The notes under the pieces: model-generated | Database searches by the model: none | Told to the model about the DNA's origin: nothing | The model's input: only the letters and a program-made list of their open reading frames with translations | From: Candidatus Cloacimonetes bacterium 4572_55 | GTDB lineage: Bacteria > 4572-55 | Direction: 5' to 3' | Length of the DNA: 64,000 nucleotides | Assembly (NCBI GenBank): GCA_002084765.1 | Contig: NBMB01000015.1 | Span: 1 to 64,000, forward strand | Translations under genes and position numbers: made by a program | Part shown: in pieces, positions 51,518-60,255 of the stretch | Layout: each line of letters starts with the position of its first letter | Numbering within the stretch: position 1 is the stretch's first letter

Positions 51518-52678
51518 TCAGGTCACGCCCTGGGATTCCGATTCTTCCTGATTGGAAGCTCCGTACCGTTCCAGACAGGTTTTCGCCTCGATCTCGTCGG
51601 GATCGATTTCGACTGCCCGTTTCCAAGCCGAAACCGCTTCCTTGAACTTATCCAATTCATGGTATGCGTTGCCCAAATTGGTATAAGCCGGTGCCAAATT
51701 GCCCTTATGCTTGAGAGCTTCTTCAAAGTATTTTATTGCTTCATTAAAGTCACTTTCCAGATGATAAACGCATCCAAGATTGATATAGGATTCGACCATA
51801 TCTGGCAGAAGTTTGATGGCTTTGATAAAATGGGATTTGGCTTCGTCGCTTTGTTTGAGCCGACTCAGAGTCAGTCCCAGATTATTGTGCGCCTCCGGAA
51901 AATCTGGAAAAAGTGTGATCGCCTCTTTAAACTCTGCAGCCGCGGCTTCGTAAGCCTGCTTATGAAACAGAGCCACGCCTTGATTATTGTGATCTCGTCC
52001 TTCCTGAATCTGTCGACGTCGGTCTTCAGCCTGACGACGCGTCTCCTGCTCATTCAAAAAATTCAATATCTGTTGGTTGTTGCGAGCAGTCAACTCGACC
52101 AGATCTTCCATTTTCTCCATCCGCTTGTTCTGAACCGAGATAAAATCTGTAAAGAGCCGATTCTGCCCTTCCAGTAAGTGACTTAACCGCTCCGCTTGAG
52201 ACTTGTTGGATTGGATTATCCGATCTATGCCTTGAAGAAGCGCATCTTTCAGATTATCAAGAGAGCTCTTGATTTTATCCGAATTCTCGTCCATCCCGTT
52301 TTGGATAAAGTTGAGCTGGGTGCGGAGCAGATCTTGCAAATCATCAAACCCTGATGCGACGACTTGTTTCAGATTCTGACCGATTTTGATAGTCGCTTGC
52401 TCGGTCGCTTTCTCAAAACCGGTCAATTGGGTGGAAATATCCGAGGAATAGCCGGTCAGAATATGGACCATCCGTTCGATTTTTGATTCAGATCGCGCCT
52501 CAATGAGCTGCACGCCGCTCACCAGCTCTGCGAGACGGGGAATGTTGCACGCGTGATACTCAATGCTCCAGACCAAACAATCCTCTTCTCGGCAACGGAG
52601 AAGATGTCTCATCTCTTCATCATGGTCAGCTCCCTCTATAAAAGGGGCGGTGGGCGTTAAAAAAGGGCAGATTCCCAT
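51518..52678 (-). CDS. TPR protein with Cys-rich N-terminus and coiled coil
   Basis: About 386 residues. The first 50 contain four cysteines (ICPFLTP, LLRCREEDCLVW, YHACN), a possible metal site. A long helical region (about 60-225) with repeated amphipathic segments (LLEGQNRLFTDFISVQNKRM) follows, then four TPR units (DHNNQGVALFHKQAYEAAAA, NNLGLTLSRLKQSDEAKSHF, PAYTNLGNAYHELDKFKEAV). There is no signal peptide, so it is probably a cytoplasmic scaffold. ATG at 52678 gives the conserved-looking MGICPFL start; a TTG six codons earlier is possible. Confidence 0.65.
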   Translation of the reverse strand: MGICPFLTPTAPFIEGADHDEEMRHLLRCREEDCLVWSIEYHACNIPRLAELVSGVQLIEARSESKIERMVHILTGYSSDISTQLTGFEKATEQATIKIGQNLKQVVASGFDDLQDLLRTQLNFIQNGMDENSDKIKSSLDNLKDALLQGIDRIIQSNKSQAERLSHLLEGQNRLFTDFISVQNKRMEKMEDLVELTARNNQQILNFLNEQETRRQAEDRRRQIQEGRDHNNQGVALFHKQAYEAAAAEFKEAITLFPDFPEAHNNLGLTLSRLKQSDEAKSHFIKAIKLLPDMVESYINLGCVYHLESDFNEAIKYFEEALKHKGNLAPAYTNLGNAYHELDKFKEAVSAWKRAVEIDPDEIEAKTCLERYGASNQEESESQGVT

Positions 52679-52735
52679 AGATTTTACCGCTTTCAATGGG
52701 TCGTAAAAGTATGTGGTTTTGGTGGGAATTTATAA

Positions 52736-54484
52736 TTATTCATTGCCAAAAAGAGGCGTTATTTTGAACTGGACCGCGTCTACCAGACCTAAATCGGTCA
52801 ATTTTAATTCAGGGATTGGGGGTAACGATAAGAATGCCAATGTGATAAACGGATTGGCGACTTGGCATCCCAGCTCCTTCGCGGCTTGATGCAACTGCGC
52901 CAATTGATCGATCACTTCCTGCAGGGGTCGGTCAGACATCAAGCCCGCAATAGGCAATGGCAAGGACGCGATCACTTCTCCTTTTTGCACCGCTACACAC
53001 CCGCCTTGCATTTTGATAATCGTTTCAACAGCCAACTTCATGTCTGCATCGTGCACGCCGACCGTGATGATGTTATGCGAGTCATGCCCCACAGAACTTG
53101 CCAGCGCGCCGTCCCGAAGTCCAAATCCAGTCGTCAAGCCCAGACCGATATTTCCGGAAGCTCGGTGTCGCTCCACAACTGCCAGCTTGAGAATATCGTT
53201 TTCGGTATCCGAGACGACTTTGCTCTCCGCAATCTTAGGCGTCATCATCTTTTTCTTGGTCACAATCTGATCGGGAATCAATTCGATCACTTTTGCCTGT
53301 CCATTTTCAGCGGGAATTATGAAGTTGCTATCGTCGATCCGCGCCACTTTCACGGTATTGAGAGCGTATGGGTCTTGGTAGTCAGCTATATCGACGAGAA
53401 TTTCGCTATTTTCGCAAATAACTTTCCCGTCCTTGACAACCTTATCCACCATGAAGTCGTGGAGATCGTTCAGGATCACAATATCGGCTCGGTAACCCGG
53501 AGCGATCGCGCCGTGTCCCTCCAGTCTGAAATAACGAGCCGCGTTGATGGTCGCGCATTGAATTGCACGGATCGGGCTGAAACCCATTTTTATAGTCCGG
53601 CGCAGAATGTGGTCGATATGCCCCTCGGTCTTGAGATCAAGTGGATGTCGGTCGTCCGTAGCAAATGAGACCCATTGCTGATGACCGGAACGGATGATCG
53701 GAATAAGCTCGGACAGATTTTTCGCGGCGGAACCCTCTCGGATCATAATGTGCATACCCGCGCGCAATTTCTCCATTGCCTCGCTCAGTGAGCTGCATTC
53801 ATGGTCGGAACAAATCCCGCCTGCCATGTATGCGTTCAGGTCAAAACCGGTCAATCCCGGAGCGTGCCCGTCAATAAAGCCCTGTTTTCGTCCCTGAATC
53901 AGCTTCTCCAGTATCTTATCGTCGGTATAAATAACTCCAGGATAGTTCATCAATTCCGCCAAACCCAAGACCCGATCATGCGTCAGGATGTCCTCCAAAT
54001 CTGCGCTCTCCAAACGTCCCCCCGCGTTTTCCAATTCGGTCGCGGGGACGCAAGATGAAGCCGTGAGATAGATATTGATGGGGAGCCGCTCCGTGGACTT
54101 CAGGGCATAATCGATTCCCTTTTTTCCCAACACATTGGCAATTTCGTGTGGATCCCAAACAATTGTGGTTGTACCCCGAGGCAAGACCGCGCGGGCAAAT
54201 TCTGCCGGGCTGATCATCGAACTTTCGATATGAACATGAGAATCGATCAGTCCTGGTATGACATATTTCCCGCCCAAAAAGAGAATTTCATCCGCGTTCT
54301 CATAGAGTTCGCTACAGCCGACAACAGTATTGCCGTCGATCAGGATATTGGTTTGGTATATCTCTCCGGAAAATACGTTCACCATATTGGCGTCTCGGAG
54401 AAGCAAAGATCCAGATTTTCGTCCGTGGGCAACTTCAATATTATGACGAAGTTGCTCCTTTGTTTTTTGATACGTATATCCCAT
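52736..54484 (-). CDS. ade: Adenine deaminase
   Basis: A 582-residue amidohydrolase of usual length. Metal ligands include SHVHIESSM, WDPHEIANV and the Asp in SFATDDRHP; the C-terminal domain has DGALASSVGHDSHNIITVG and ADMKLAVE. It converts adenine to hypoxanthine and ammonia for purine salvage. It does not overlap its neighbours. No purine riboswitch was recognised in the 118-base upstream gap. Confidence 0.95.
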   Translation of the reverse strand: MGYTYQKTKEQLRHNIEVAHGRKSGSLLLRDANMVNVFSGEIYQTNILIDGNTVVGCSELYENADEILFLGGKYVIPGLIDSHVHIESSMISPAEFARAVLPRGTTTIVWDPHEIANVLGKKGIDYALKSTERLPINIYLTASSCVPATELENAGGRLESADLEDILTHDRVLGLAELMNYPGVIYTDDKILEKLIQGRKQGFIDGHAPGLTGFDLNAYMAGGICSDHECSSLSEAMEKLRAGMHIMIREGSAAKNLSELIPIIRSGHQQWVSFATDDRHPLDLKTEGHIDHILRRTIKMGFSPIRAIQCATINAARYFRLEGHGAIAPGYRADIVILNDLHDFMVDKVVKDGKVICENSEILVDIADYQDPYALNTVKVARIDDSNFIIPAENGQAKVIELIPDQIVTKKKMMTPKIAESKVVSDTENDILKLAVVERHRASGNIGLGLTTGFGLRDGALASSVGHDSHNIITVGVHDADMKLAVETIIKMQGGCVAVQKGEVIASLPLPIAGLMSDRPLQEVIDQLAQLHQAAKELGCQVANPFITLAFLSLPPIPELKLTDLGLVDAVQFKITPLFGNE

Positions 54485-54602
54485 AATCGCGTGTCCTTCT
54501 TATAAAAAAAGTGGCGAGAAAAATCCTCTCAGCAGATGGTTCTTCTCAAATAAAAATTTTTTCGGCTATACGAATCTCACAGATTCTGAAAACCGGTGAA
54601 TT

Positions 54603-55205
54603 TCATTTTCCCATGATTTTTTTCATCTTGTTCGACATCTCAGCCGCTCGACTGGGCCCAACGATCAACCCAGCGGATTTCTCCATCTGTCGGATAAACC
54701 GTTGCAAATCCTCGACAGTCAGACTTTCCTGATCAATGTCGGCATCTTTGACAATGGTTTGGGTCAACTTTAATCCCAATAGACCGAGAGCTTCCTCGGA
54801 GACGTCTATCATCTGGTCGAATTTAATAACAAGCCGCTCGTGGCTCTGCTGAGTCATCAACTCGTTTTGGAAGAAAGAGTCCAGCTTGACAGCGACGCCT
54901 TGTATGATGTCAAGAACGATCGGAAAACTGGTCGTGGTGTCGAAGATAAAACCGATCAACCCCGCTGGTATCCATCGGAAAAAAAGTCGGTACGTATCCG
55001 TTGACATATAAAAAAAATCATGTAGACCCAATTTTTTATCCAAAGTGGCTCGGTATGTCTGTTGCGCGACCAGGCTGATACCGTTGATTTGGCTTTCCGG
55101 GAACTCGTTTCCCCTATAAAAAGAGGGTATCTCTTTATGGGTCGGCGTGAAAAATACTGCCCGCGCCATGGATACTTGGCTCAAAGTCTCTTTTACAATT
55201 GTCAT
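54603..55205 (-). CDS. Unassigned protein of the DUF4388 cassette
   Basis: About 200 residues, not recognised. The N-terminal half (about 1-120) is alpha/beta with ISLVAQQTYRATLDKKLGLH and FRWIPAGLIGFIFDTTTSFP; the C-terminal 80 residues are helical (SHERLVIKFDQMIDVSEEAL, VGPSRAAEMSNKMKKIMGK). There is no signal peptide. The ATG at 55205 overlaps the stop of the upstream 114-residue gene (TAATG), so they are coupled. Confidence 0.6.
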   Translation of the reverse strand: MTIVKETLSQVSMARAVFFTPTHKEIPSFYRGNEFPESQINGISLVAQQTYRATLDKKLGLHDFFYMSTDTYRLFFRWIPAGLIGFIFDTTTSFPIVLDIIQGVAVKLDSFFQNELMTQQSHERLVIKFDQMIDVSEEALGLLGLKLTQTIVKDADIDQESLTVEDLQRFIRQMEKSAGLIVGPSRAAEMSNKMKKIMGK

Positions 55206-55549
55206 TATGAAGACTCCATAGCTCGGACTATCGGCTCCATCCGAGCTGAGATTGTCCATGCCGATTCCGCATAAGGAACTTTTGCCCCTAGATAAACGTC
55301 CTGTAACGGAAAAATAACCGATTTAAATACCTCGCTTCGCACGATGCACAGCCGCACAGATTGATCGAATTTCTGGGCAATCACGCAAGCCATTGAGCCC
55401 CACAGATCGATCAATTCCCGATCATTGTCAAGAAAGTCGCCTAACTCGACAACATTTTTCCCGCTCTTTTGCTCGATCACGCCACATCCCACAATTTCCA
55501 TAAAATTGATTACGCGAACGGAAAGACTATAGGCTTTCTCTTCGACCAT
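55205..55549 (-). CDS. Small Roadblock/LC7-like or heterodimer-type protein
   Basis: About 114 residues: a beta-alpha-beta fold with two long helices suggested by YSLSVRVINFMEIVGCGVIE, LIDLWGSMACVIAQKFDQSV and LQDVYLGAKVPYAESAWTIS. The size and layout are reminiscent of Roadblock/LC7 proteins that pair with small GTPases, but this is a weak structural guess. ATG at 55549 is chosen (MVEEKAYS); the frame extends seven codons upstream into the DUF4388 gene. It sits between the DUF4388 gene and the 200-residue gene with overlaps on both sides. Confidence 0.5.
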   Translation of the reverse strand: MVEEKAYSLSVRVINFMEIVGCGVIEQKSGKNVVELGDFLDNDRELIDLWGSMACVIAQKFDQSVRLCIVRSEVFKSVIFPLQDVYLGAKVPYAESAWTISARMEPIVRAMESS

Positions 55550-56498
55550 TGATTTTTTCTCCTTGATCATGGGTCTTTTTTTCCGTGACCATTTCCTGCT
55601 CTATGACGGAATTTTCAGGACGAGTTAAATTATCGGCTTCAACTTGAGCAGTTTCCAATTTATAACGCATTAAGGCATAACCATATTCTCGGTTGCCATG
55701 ATCAACCAAAATTTGTTCAATTCCATCTCGAAAATCGACGATATCGAATTTATTACACACCGATGGCGAACTGTTTTCAAACAGAAATTCTCCTTCTTTA
55801 AGTAAGACATAGCGGATTGTCGGATTTTCATCTGCACGATCCGAGAGATGTTTTTTGACAGCCTCATCCCAGAATGTGCCGTGGATATTTCGCATCCGGC
55901 ATTGATCCAGAAGCTTGTTCAGGAATAGAAGTTGCGTCCTGATATGTTCTTCCGAGATAATAGGATTCACCAATAAACCCTGCTCGATCAGATAAACCAA
56001 CATCTCTTTGATAAGCCCCTCATTCTTTCCACTATCATGGAGGATATCCTTTATCGTGCGGCGTCCATTTGCCAACGACAAAACCTGCCACTGATCCAGA
56101 GTAATATCGATCTGATTCCTTCCCCGCTCAGGATTTGGAGAGCGCACCAATACCGTCTCCGGATTTGGCAATTCCTTTTGAATTTTGCGTACATTGTCTA
56201 CCCGCTCGGCATAGGTCACGATCAATTCGAGGCTATCGGAAAAAATCGTCTGTTTCGTGACCTGTTCTCCGGTTTTAAAATGCACCTTACCGCTATCTCG
56301 AAAGAAAAGATTGACCAAAGTCTCCTCTCCCTCTTCTTCGCCAAAAACAGCATGAGTAATTTGGCCCTCTTTCAGGTAGATACGCGCGGTATCTCCTCCC
56401 TCTCCCTCATAAATAAAAGTGCCGGTTTTCTGATAATTAACCGCTGTATGGATAATTTCCAGGAAAGAAAAATCTTCGAGAATTGCCTCAATTTTCAT
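55527..56498 (-). CDS. DUF4388 (PATAN-like) protein
   Basis: A 323-residue soluble protein. The N-terminal about 100 residues fit DUF4388: FLEIIHTAVNYQKTGTFIYE, ARIYLKEGQITHAVFGEEEG, ALxxLF-like LVNLFFRDSGKVHFK. The middle is a winged-helix-like segment (DQWQVLSLANGRRTIKDIL, LIEQGLLVNP) and the C-terminus is helical. DUF4388 proteins often accompany response regulators, Roadblock proteins and Mgl-type GTPases in gliding or polarity systems. Here it heads a coupled three-gene cassette. Confidence 0.75.
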   Translation of the reverse strand: MKIEAILEDFSFLEIIHTAVNYQKTGTFIYEGEGGDTARIYLKEGQITHAVFGEEEGEETLVNLFFRDSGKVHFKTGEQVTKQTIFSDSLELIVTYAERVDNVRKIQKELPNPETVLVRSPNPERGRNQIDITLDQWQVLSLANGRRTIKDILHDSGKNEGLIKEMLVYLIEQGLLVNPIISEEHIRTQLLFLNKLLDQCRMRNIHGTFWDEAVKKHLSDRADENPTIRYVLLKEGEFLFENSSPSVCNKFDIVDFRDGIEQILVDHGNREYGYALMRYKLETAQVEADNLTRPENSVIEQEMVTEKKTHDQGEKINGRRESL

Positions 56499-56556
56499 AA
56501 AATATTTTCCGATTTTTGAGAAATATCTGGAAAAATAGAAAGTAAATCAACGCAGG

Positions 56557-57162
56557 CTAACGGAAAATCCACTTGACGTATCCCCAACTTTTATCGTTTT
56601 CAACATCCCGTATCCCATCTTCTTTTATTATGGATGCGGAAGAGCTGGAAAGGTCCTGCCATTGCACTATTTTATATGTGCCGTCTTCAGGAGCCACGAC
56701 AAAATGGCATTCTCCACCAATCCGATATCCCACACCATCGGCAAGAAAAACTGTCAGGTCATAGCTACGCGGCAGAAGTTTGGACTCGCCGGTCGGATCC
56801 CCGCTGTAGCTCATCACCCGATCCCCAGAAAGGGTAAGTGAAATGGACGGAGCATTCTCGAACATATTTTTGAGGATATCAAGCTCCTGATCTCGATCCA
56901 ATTGCAAATCAGGAAACGTGAAGGAGACATAAATCGAATCAGCGGGATTGAAATAAAATGTGAATTGGTCGGATAAACAGCAGGAAAGGTCACGCCATTC
57001 CTTTTGATTGTAGGCTTGCGTCAGCGCGGTGAGCTGGAAGTTGCACTCGCTGCATGCGTATTCCTCCTCCTCCGCATCGCTACAATCTTGAATCCAACAA
57101 AAATCGCAAGCTATTAAAACCATCAGGCAAAGCAAAAAAAGTAACAACCAATTACGCGGCAT
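56557..57162 (-). CDS. Lipoprotein, NTF2-like
   Basis: A 201-residue protein with a signal ending in the lipobox LIAC (about residue 19). A Cys-rich stretch (CDFCWIQDCSD, YACSEC) follows immediately. The remainder looks like an NTF2/SnoaL-like cone fold (TALTQAYNQKEWRDLSCCLS, GGECHFVVAPEDGTYKIVQW), typical of ligand-binding or protection domains. No function can be assigned. It lies between the DUF4388 cassette and the NTPase-TPR gene. Confidence 0.65.
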   Translation of the reverse strand: MPRNWLLLFLLCLMVLIACDFCWIQDCSDAEEEEYACSECNFQLTALTQAYNQKEWRDLSCCLSDQFTFYFNPADSIYVSFTFPDLQLDRDQELDILKNMFENAPSISLTLSGDRVMSYSGDPTGESKLLPRSYDLTVFLADGVGYRIGGECHFVVAPEDGTYKIVQWQDLSSSSASIIKEDGIRDVENDKSWGYVKWIFR

Positions 57163-57366
57163 CGGATATCCCTTTCACAGAGCAAAATATTTTTTTTTAG
57201 AATTAGAAAATGTCGGTCTCACTTAAAATTATCGTATTATCTAAAATAAAGGTCGGCTTACTTAACTTGTGAGAGAGGGGAATGTGTTCAGATCAGGCGG
57301 AGAAAAAAGGAATTAGGCAAGGCGACGACAACAGGCTTATCGCTTTTATTGATTCGAGAAAGAGTG
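57163..57366. other. Intergenic gap
   Basis: No supported gene. A 34-codon plus-strand frame at 57282-57386 (MCSDQAEKKG...) has no properly spaced ribosome-binding site and overlaps the end of the TPR gene. No hairpin with a T run is evident. Confidence 0.3.
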
Positions 57367-59397
57367 CTATCCCTTGGTTATAGCTTCCCAATGCTCAATA
57401 GCTTTCTCGGGATTATCCGTTTTTTCATAGACAAGCGTTAGATTATAGTGAGCGTCTTTATAATTCTTATTGATCTCTATTGCTTTTATATAACATTTTT
57501 CCGCTTCTTTATATTGCGCCTGGCTAAAAAGAAGAACGCCGAGATTGTTATATGTTTTTGCATAATTTGGATCAAGCTCAATAGCCTGACGATAAAGCTC
57601 TTCAGCTTCTTCTTTTTTTGAGAGTCGGTCGAACAGAATGCCCAAATTAAAATGCGTCATCGGATCGTTGCTATCCAGGTCGATCGATTTACGATAACAT
57701 TTCTCCGCCTCTTGGACTCGACCGCTACTGGATAAAAGTACGCCGAGATTTTTATACGCTTTGGCATAATCCGGATCCAAGCCAATCGCTTGACGATACT
57801 GATGTTCCGCGTCGCTGACCTGGCTTAATTTACGCAACAAAATTCCATAATTATTTCGAGCCGCGGGATCAAACGGGTTTAATCGGATACCTTTCTTGTA
57901 CATTTCCTCCGCCTCCTTCAATTTCCTTTGCGCCATCAGAACCGATGCCAGCATAAAATGAATATCCGCATCTTCGGAAGAAAGCTCCAGTGCTTTTTGA
58001 TAATATTCCTCAGCGGTTTTGACCTTGCGTTGATCGGATAAAAATATGGCGTAATTGTAATACGTTAGCGGATCATCCGGTTGCTCCGTTATCATCCCCA
58101 AAAAGAGCTTCCCAGCCTCTACGAACTCTTTTTTTGCCGTTCGTAGGGTCCCGACATTATACTTGATTTCGGTATAATTTGGCAGAAGTTCCAATAGTCT
58201 CTGGTTCACCTGCAGATTCAGATCAATCAGATTTTCATCCATCAGCCTATCGGATAAATTAAGCAAAGATTGTCGTATCCGAATCCCCTCTCGATTTTTT
58301 TTTGAGAAATCAAGGAGAATCTTAACCAATTGCGAGAGGGAAAGCAGGTTATCTTCCAACAAAAATGAGTCATAACAAAAGATAAAATTTTCATTTTTAA
58401 ACAAAAACTTATTGTTTAAGCTCTTGATTGCTTCCTGAAGCCTTTTTCGTTTTTTAAAAGAAAACCCTTTTGTCGATTCTTTAGCGATCTCGACAACCAG
58501 ATCATAATGGGGTAAAATAAGATACGCCCTTAAGGTGGCAAGAGCCTGCAGGATAGCGAGCTCATACTCATTCATTTTCTTATGCAGCGCGCTCCATCCT
58601 GATTTGAACAACTCATAGTAGCGATGAACATTTTCTCTTGTCATCTCTGTGACGTCTTCATTATGAAACGTATGGAAAAAATAGACGAGTCCGCTAAGTG
58701 AACCGTATGTAAGTTTTAACAGGCGGCTGATGTCGTTTTTGGATATCGAAATCCCATATTCAGTTGATAAATTGCCAATAAAACGTTCAATTTGTTTTGA
58801 ACTCAACCCTCTCAATTCAATTTTTTTGAATTGTAGTAAAAGGTTATGCCCTTCATCTTCAATTTTTAAAGCGTCATAATACTCTTTATTGATTGTGATG
58901 ATAAAAGTCACATCTTTGAAGTATCCCTCGAATAAATGGACAAGAATTTCCAACTTTTGTAGGGGACGAGGAAAACCGCCTCGAGTGGCTAAAATAGGGG
59001 GACGTTTTTGGACGGATCGACAATCTCTGCCAAAGTCGTCTATAAAGACAACAATAGATGAATTTTGGTCAATTGTCGCCGGGATTTTACTGGGTAATTG
59101 TAAGCTGTCTAATGAATAAAAAATTGTCCGAGCGCGTAACTTATCCAGTTTGTAGATAATTTCGAGTGCTTCTCTTGTCTTCCCGGTCTCTTGGGATCCG
59201 ATGATCAAAAATTTTGTACTTGCCGAACCATCATATCCGCTCCGTTGCATATAAGGTATGGTCCTCTCTACAGGACGGCGCACACAGTTCGCAATTTCGG
59301 AACTATCGGTAATAAAAAAGGGAAAGAATTCTCCCTCGCTGCTTTCAGATTTGGATATCTCTAAGATGGCGTTTGCCAGTGCTTCACGAATATTCAT
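57367..59397 (-). CDS. STAND/AAA-like NTPase with C-terminal TPR array
   Basis: A 676-residue soluble protein. The N-terminal about 390 residues form a P-loop NTPase: Walker A IIGSQETGKT (about 64-73), Walker B SSIVVFIDDFGRD (about 116-128), a sensor-like FIITINKEYYD, and a winged-helix-like segment. Residues about 410-670 are seven to eight TPRs (for example FNLGILFDRLSKKEEAEELY, YNNLGVLLFSQAQYKEAEKC). The order NTPase-helical-superstructure is that of STAND signalling ATPases, which oligomerise when the repeat region senses a ligand; no N-terminal effector domain is evident here. It has no operon partner on the 3' side. Confidence 0.7.
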   Translation of the reverse strand: MNIREALANAILEISKSESSEGEFFPFFITDSSEIANCVRRPVERTIPYMQRSGYDGSASTKFLIIGSQETGKTREALEIIYKLDKLRARTIFYSLDSLQLPSKIPATIDQNSSIVVFIDDFGRDCRSVQKRPPILATRGGFPRPLQKLEILVHLFEGYFKDVTFIITINKEYYDALKIEDEGHNLLLQFKKIELRGLSSKQIERFIGNLSTEYGISISKNDISRLLKLTYGSLSGLVYFFHTFHNEDVTEMTRENVHRYYELFKSGWSALHKKMNEYELAILQALATLRAYLILPHYDLVVEIAKESTKGFSFKKRKRLQEAIKSLNNKFLFKNENFIFCYDSFLLEDNLLSLSQLVKILLDFSKKNREGIRIRQSLLNLSDRLMDENLIDLNLQVNQRLLELLPNYTEIKYNVGTLRTAKKEFVEAGKLFLGMITEQPDDPLTYYNYAIFLSDQRKVKTAEEYYQKALELSSEDADIHFMLASVLMAQRKLKEAEEMYKKGIRLNPFDPAARNNYGILLRKLSQVSDAEHQYRQAIGLDPDYAKAYKNLGVLLSSSGRVQEAEKCYRKSIDLDSNDPMTHFNLGILFDRLSKKEEAEELYRQAIELDPNYAKTYNNLGVLLFSQAQYKEAEKCYIKAIEINKNYKDAHYNLTLVYEKTDNPEKAIEHWEAITKG

Positions 59398-59496
59398 CCC
59401 AACTTCCAGACATAAAAGTAAATTTGGCTTGTACCGTTTATCGAAAGCCCAACAACAAGCATTCCTAATTTATTCTACATAAAAAAAACTATTTTG

Positions 59497-60255
59497 TCAA
59501 TTTGAAAAAGTATGATTTTTTGAAAGAGCTTCATAAGCTATTTTAGCGGCGTTTTTCTCAGCGATTTTTTTTGAACGCCCATTACCCTTTCCATAAACGC
59601 GTTTTTCGATCAGCACTTCCACGCAAAAAATTTTCTCATGGGGGGGTCCATATTCGGATACAATACGATAAAAAGGTTGCATGTTTTGATGTTGCTGAAC
59701 ATATTCTTGCAGCAGACTCTTGTAGTCTTTCCGAATTTCTGGATTAAGGTACTGATCGCCGTTTGCAAAGAGAAACCGATCCAGAAAATCCTTTGTCGCG
59801 ACCAAACCGCCGTCCAGATAAATTGCTCCAAGTAACGCCTCAAAAGCATCTGCCAGGTTCGAGTGGCGACTGTTCCCACCGGATCGGGCTTCGCCTACGC
59901 CTAACTTAAGATAACTACCCAATCCCAATTTCGAGCTCAAATCAACTAATGTCGAATCACGGACGAGAAGCGATCTTTTCTGACTCAGAAAACCCTCATC
60001 CTTATCTTCGTAACGATGAAAAAAATATTCGCTGACAATCTGCCCCAAAATTCCATCCCCCAAAAATTCCAGCCGCTGATTCGACGGTCCCTCGCCCGGA
60101 TGTTCGGCGACAAAAGAGGGATGCGTGAATGCTTGGTTCAACAGTGATTGATCCGAAAAGACATATCCAATTTTAAATTGTAATTCATCAAGAGACAGAT
60201 TTTTCTTCGGTTGTTTTTTTAAGAAAAATTTGAAAATACGAAGAATTAATTTCAT
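59497..60255 (-). CDS. rnc: Ribonuclease III
   Basis: A 252-residue RNase III. The nuclease signature NQRLEFLGDGIL carries the catalytic Glu/Asp, with ADAFEALLGAIYLDGG supplying the second acidic pair. The C-terminal double-stranded RNA-binding domain covers about 175-245 (DYKSLLQEYVQQ, KKIAEKNAAKIAYEAL). It processes rRNA and structured mRNAs. It overlaps fabF by four bases, the classical fabF-rnc arrangement. Confidence 0.96.
   Translation of the reverse strand: MKLILRIFKFFLKKQPKKNLSLDELQFKIGYVFSDQSLLNQAFTHPSFVAEHPGEGPSNQRLEFLGDGILGQIVSEYFFHRYEDKDEGFLSQKRSLLVRDSTLVDLSSKLGLGSYLKLGVGEARSGGNSRHSNLADAFEALLGAIYLDGGLVATKDFLDRFLFANGDQYLNPEIRKDYKSLLQEYVQQHQNMQPFYRIVSEYGPPHEKIFCVEVLIEKRVYGKGNGRSKKIAEKNAAKIAYEALSKNHTFSN

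Noticed and set aside
57282-57386. 34-codon plus-strand frame before the NTPase-TPR gene end
   Set aside because: The purine box is too close to the ATG, the frame overlaps the end of a well-supported gene, and the product is not recognisable.
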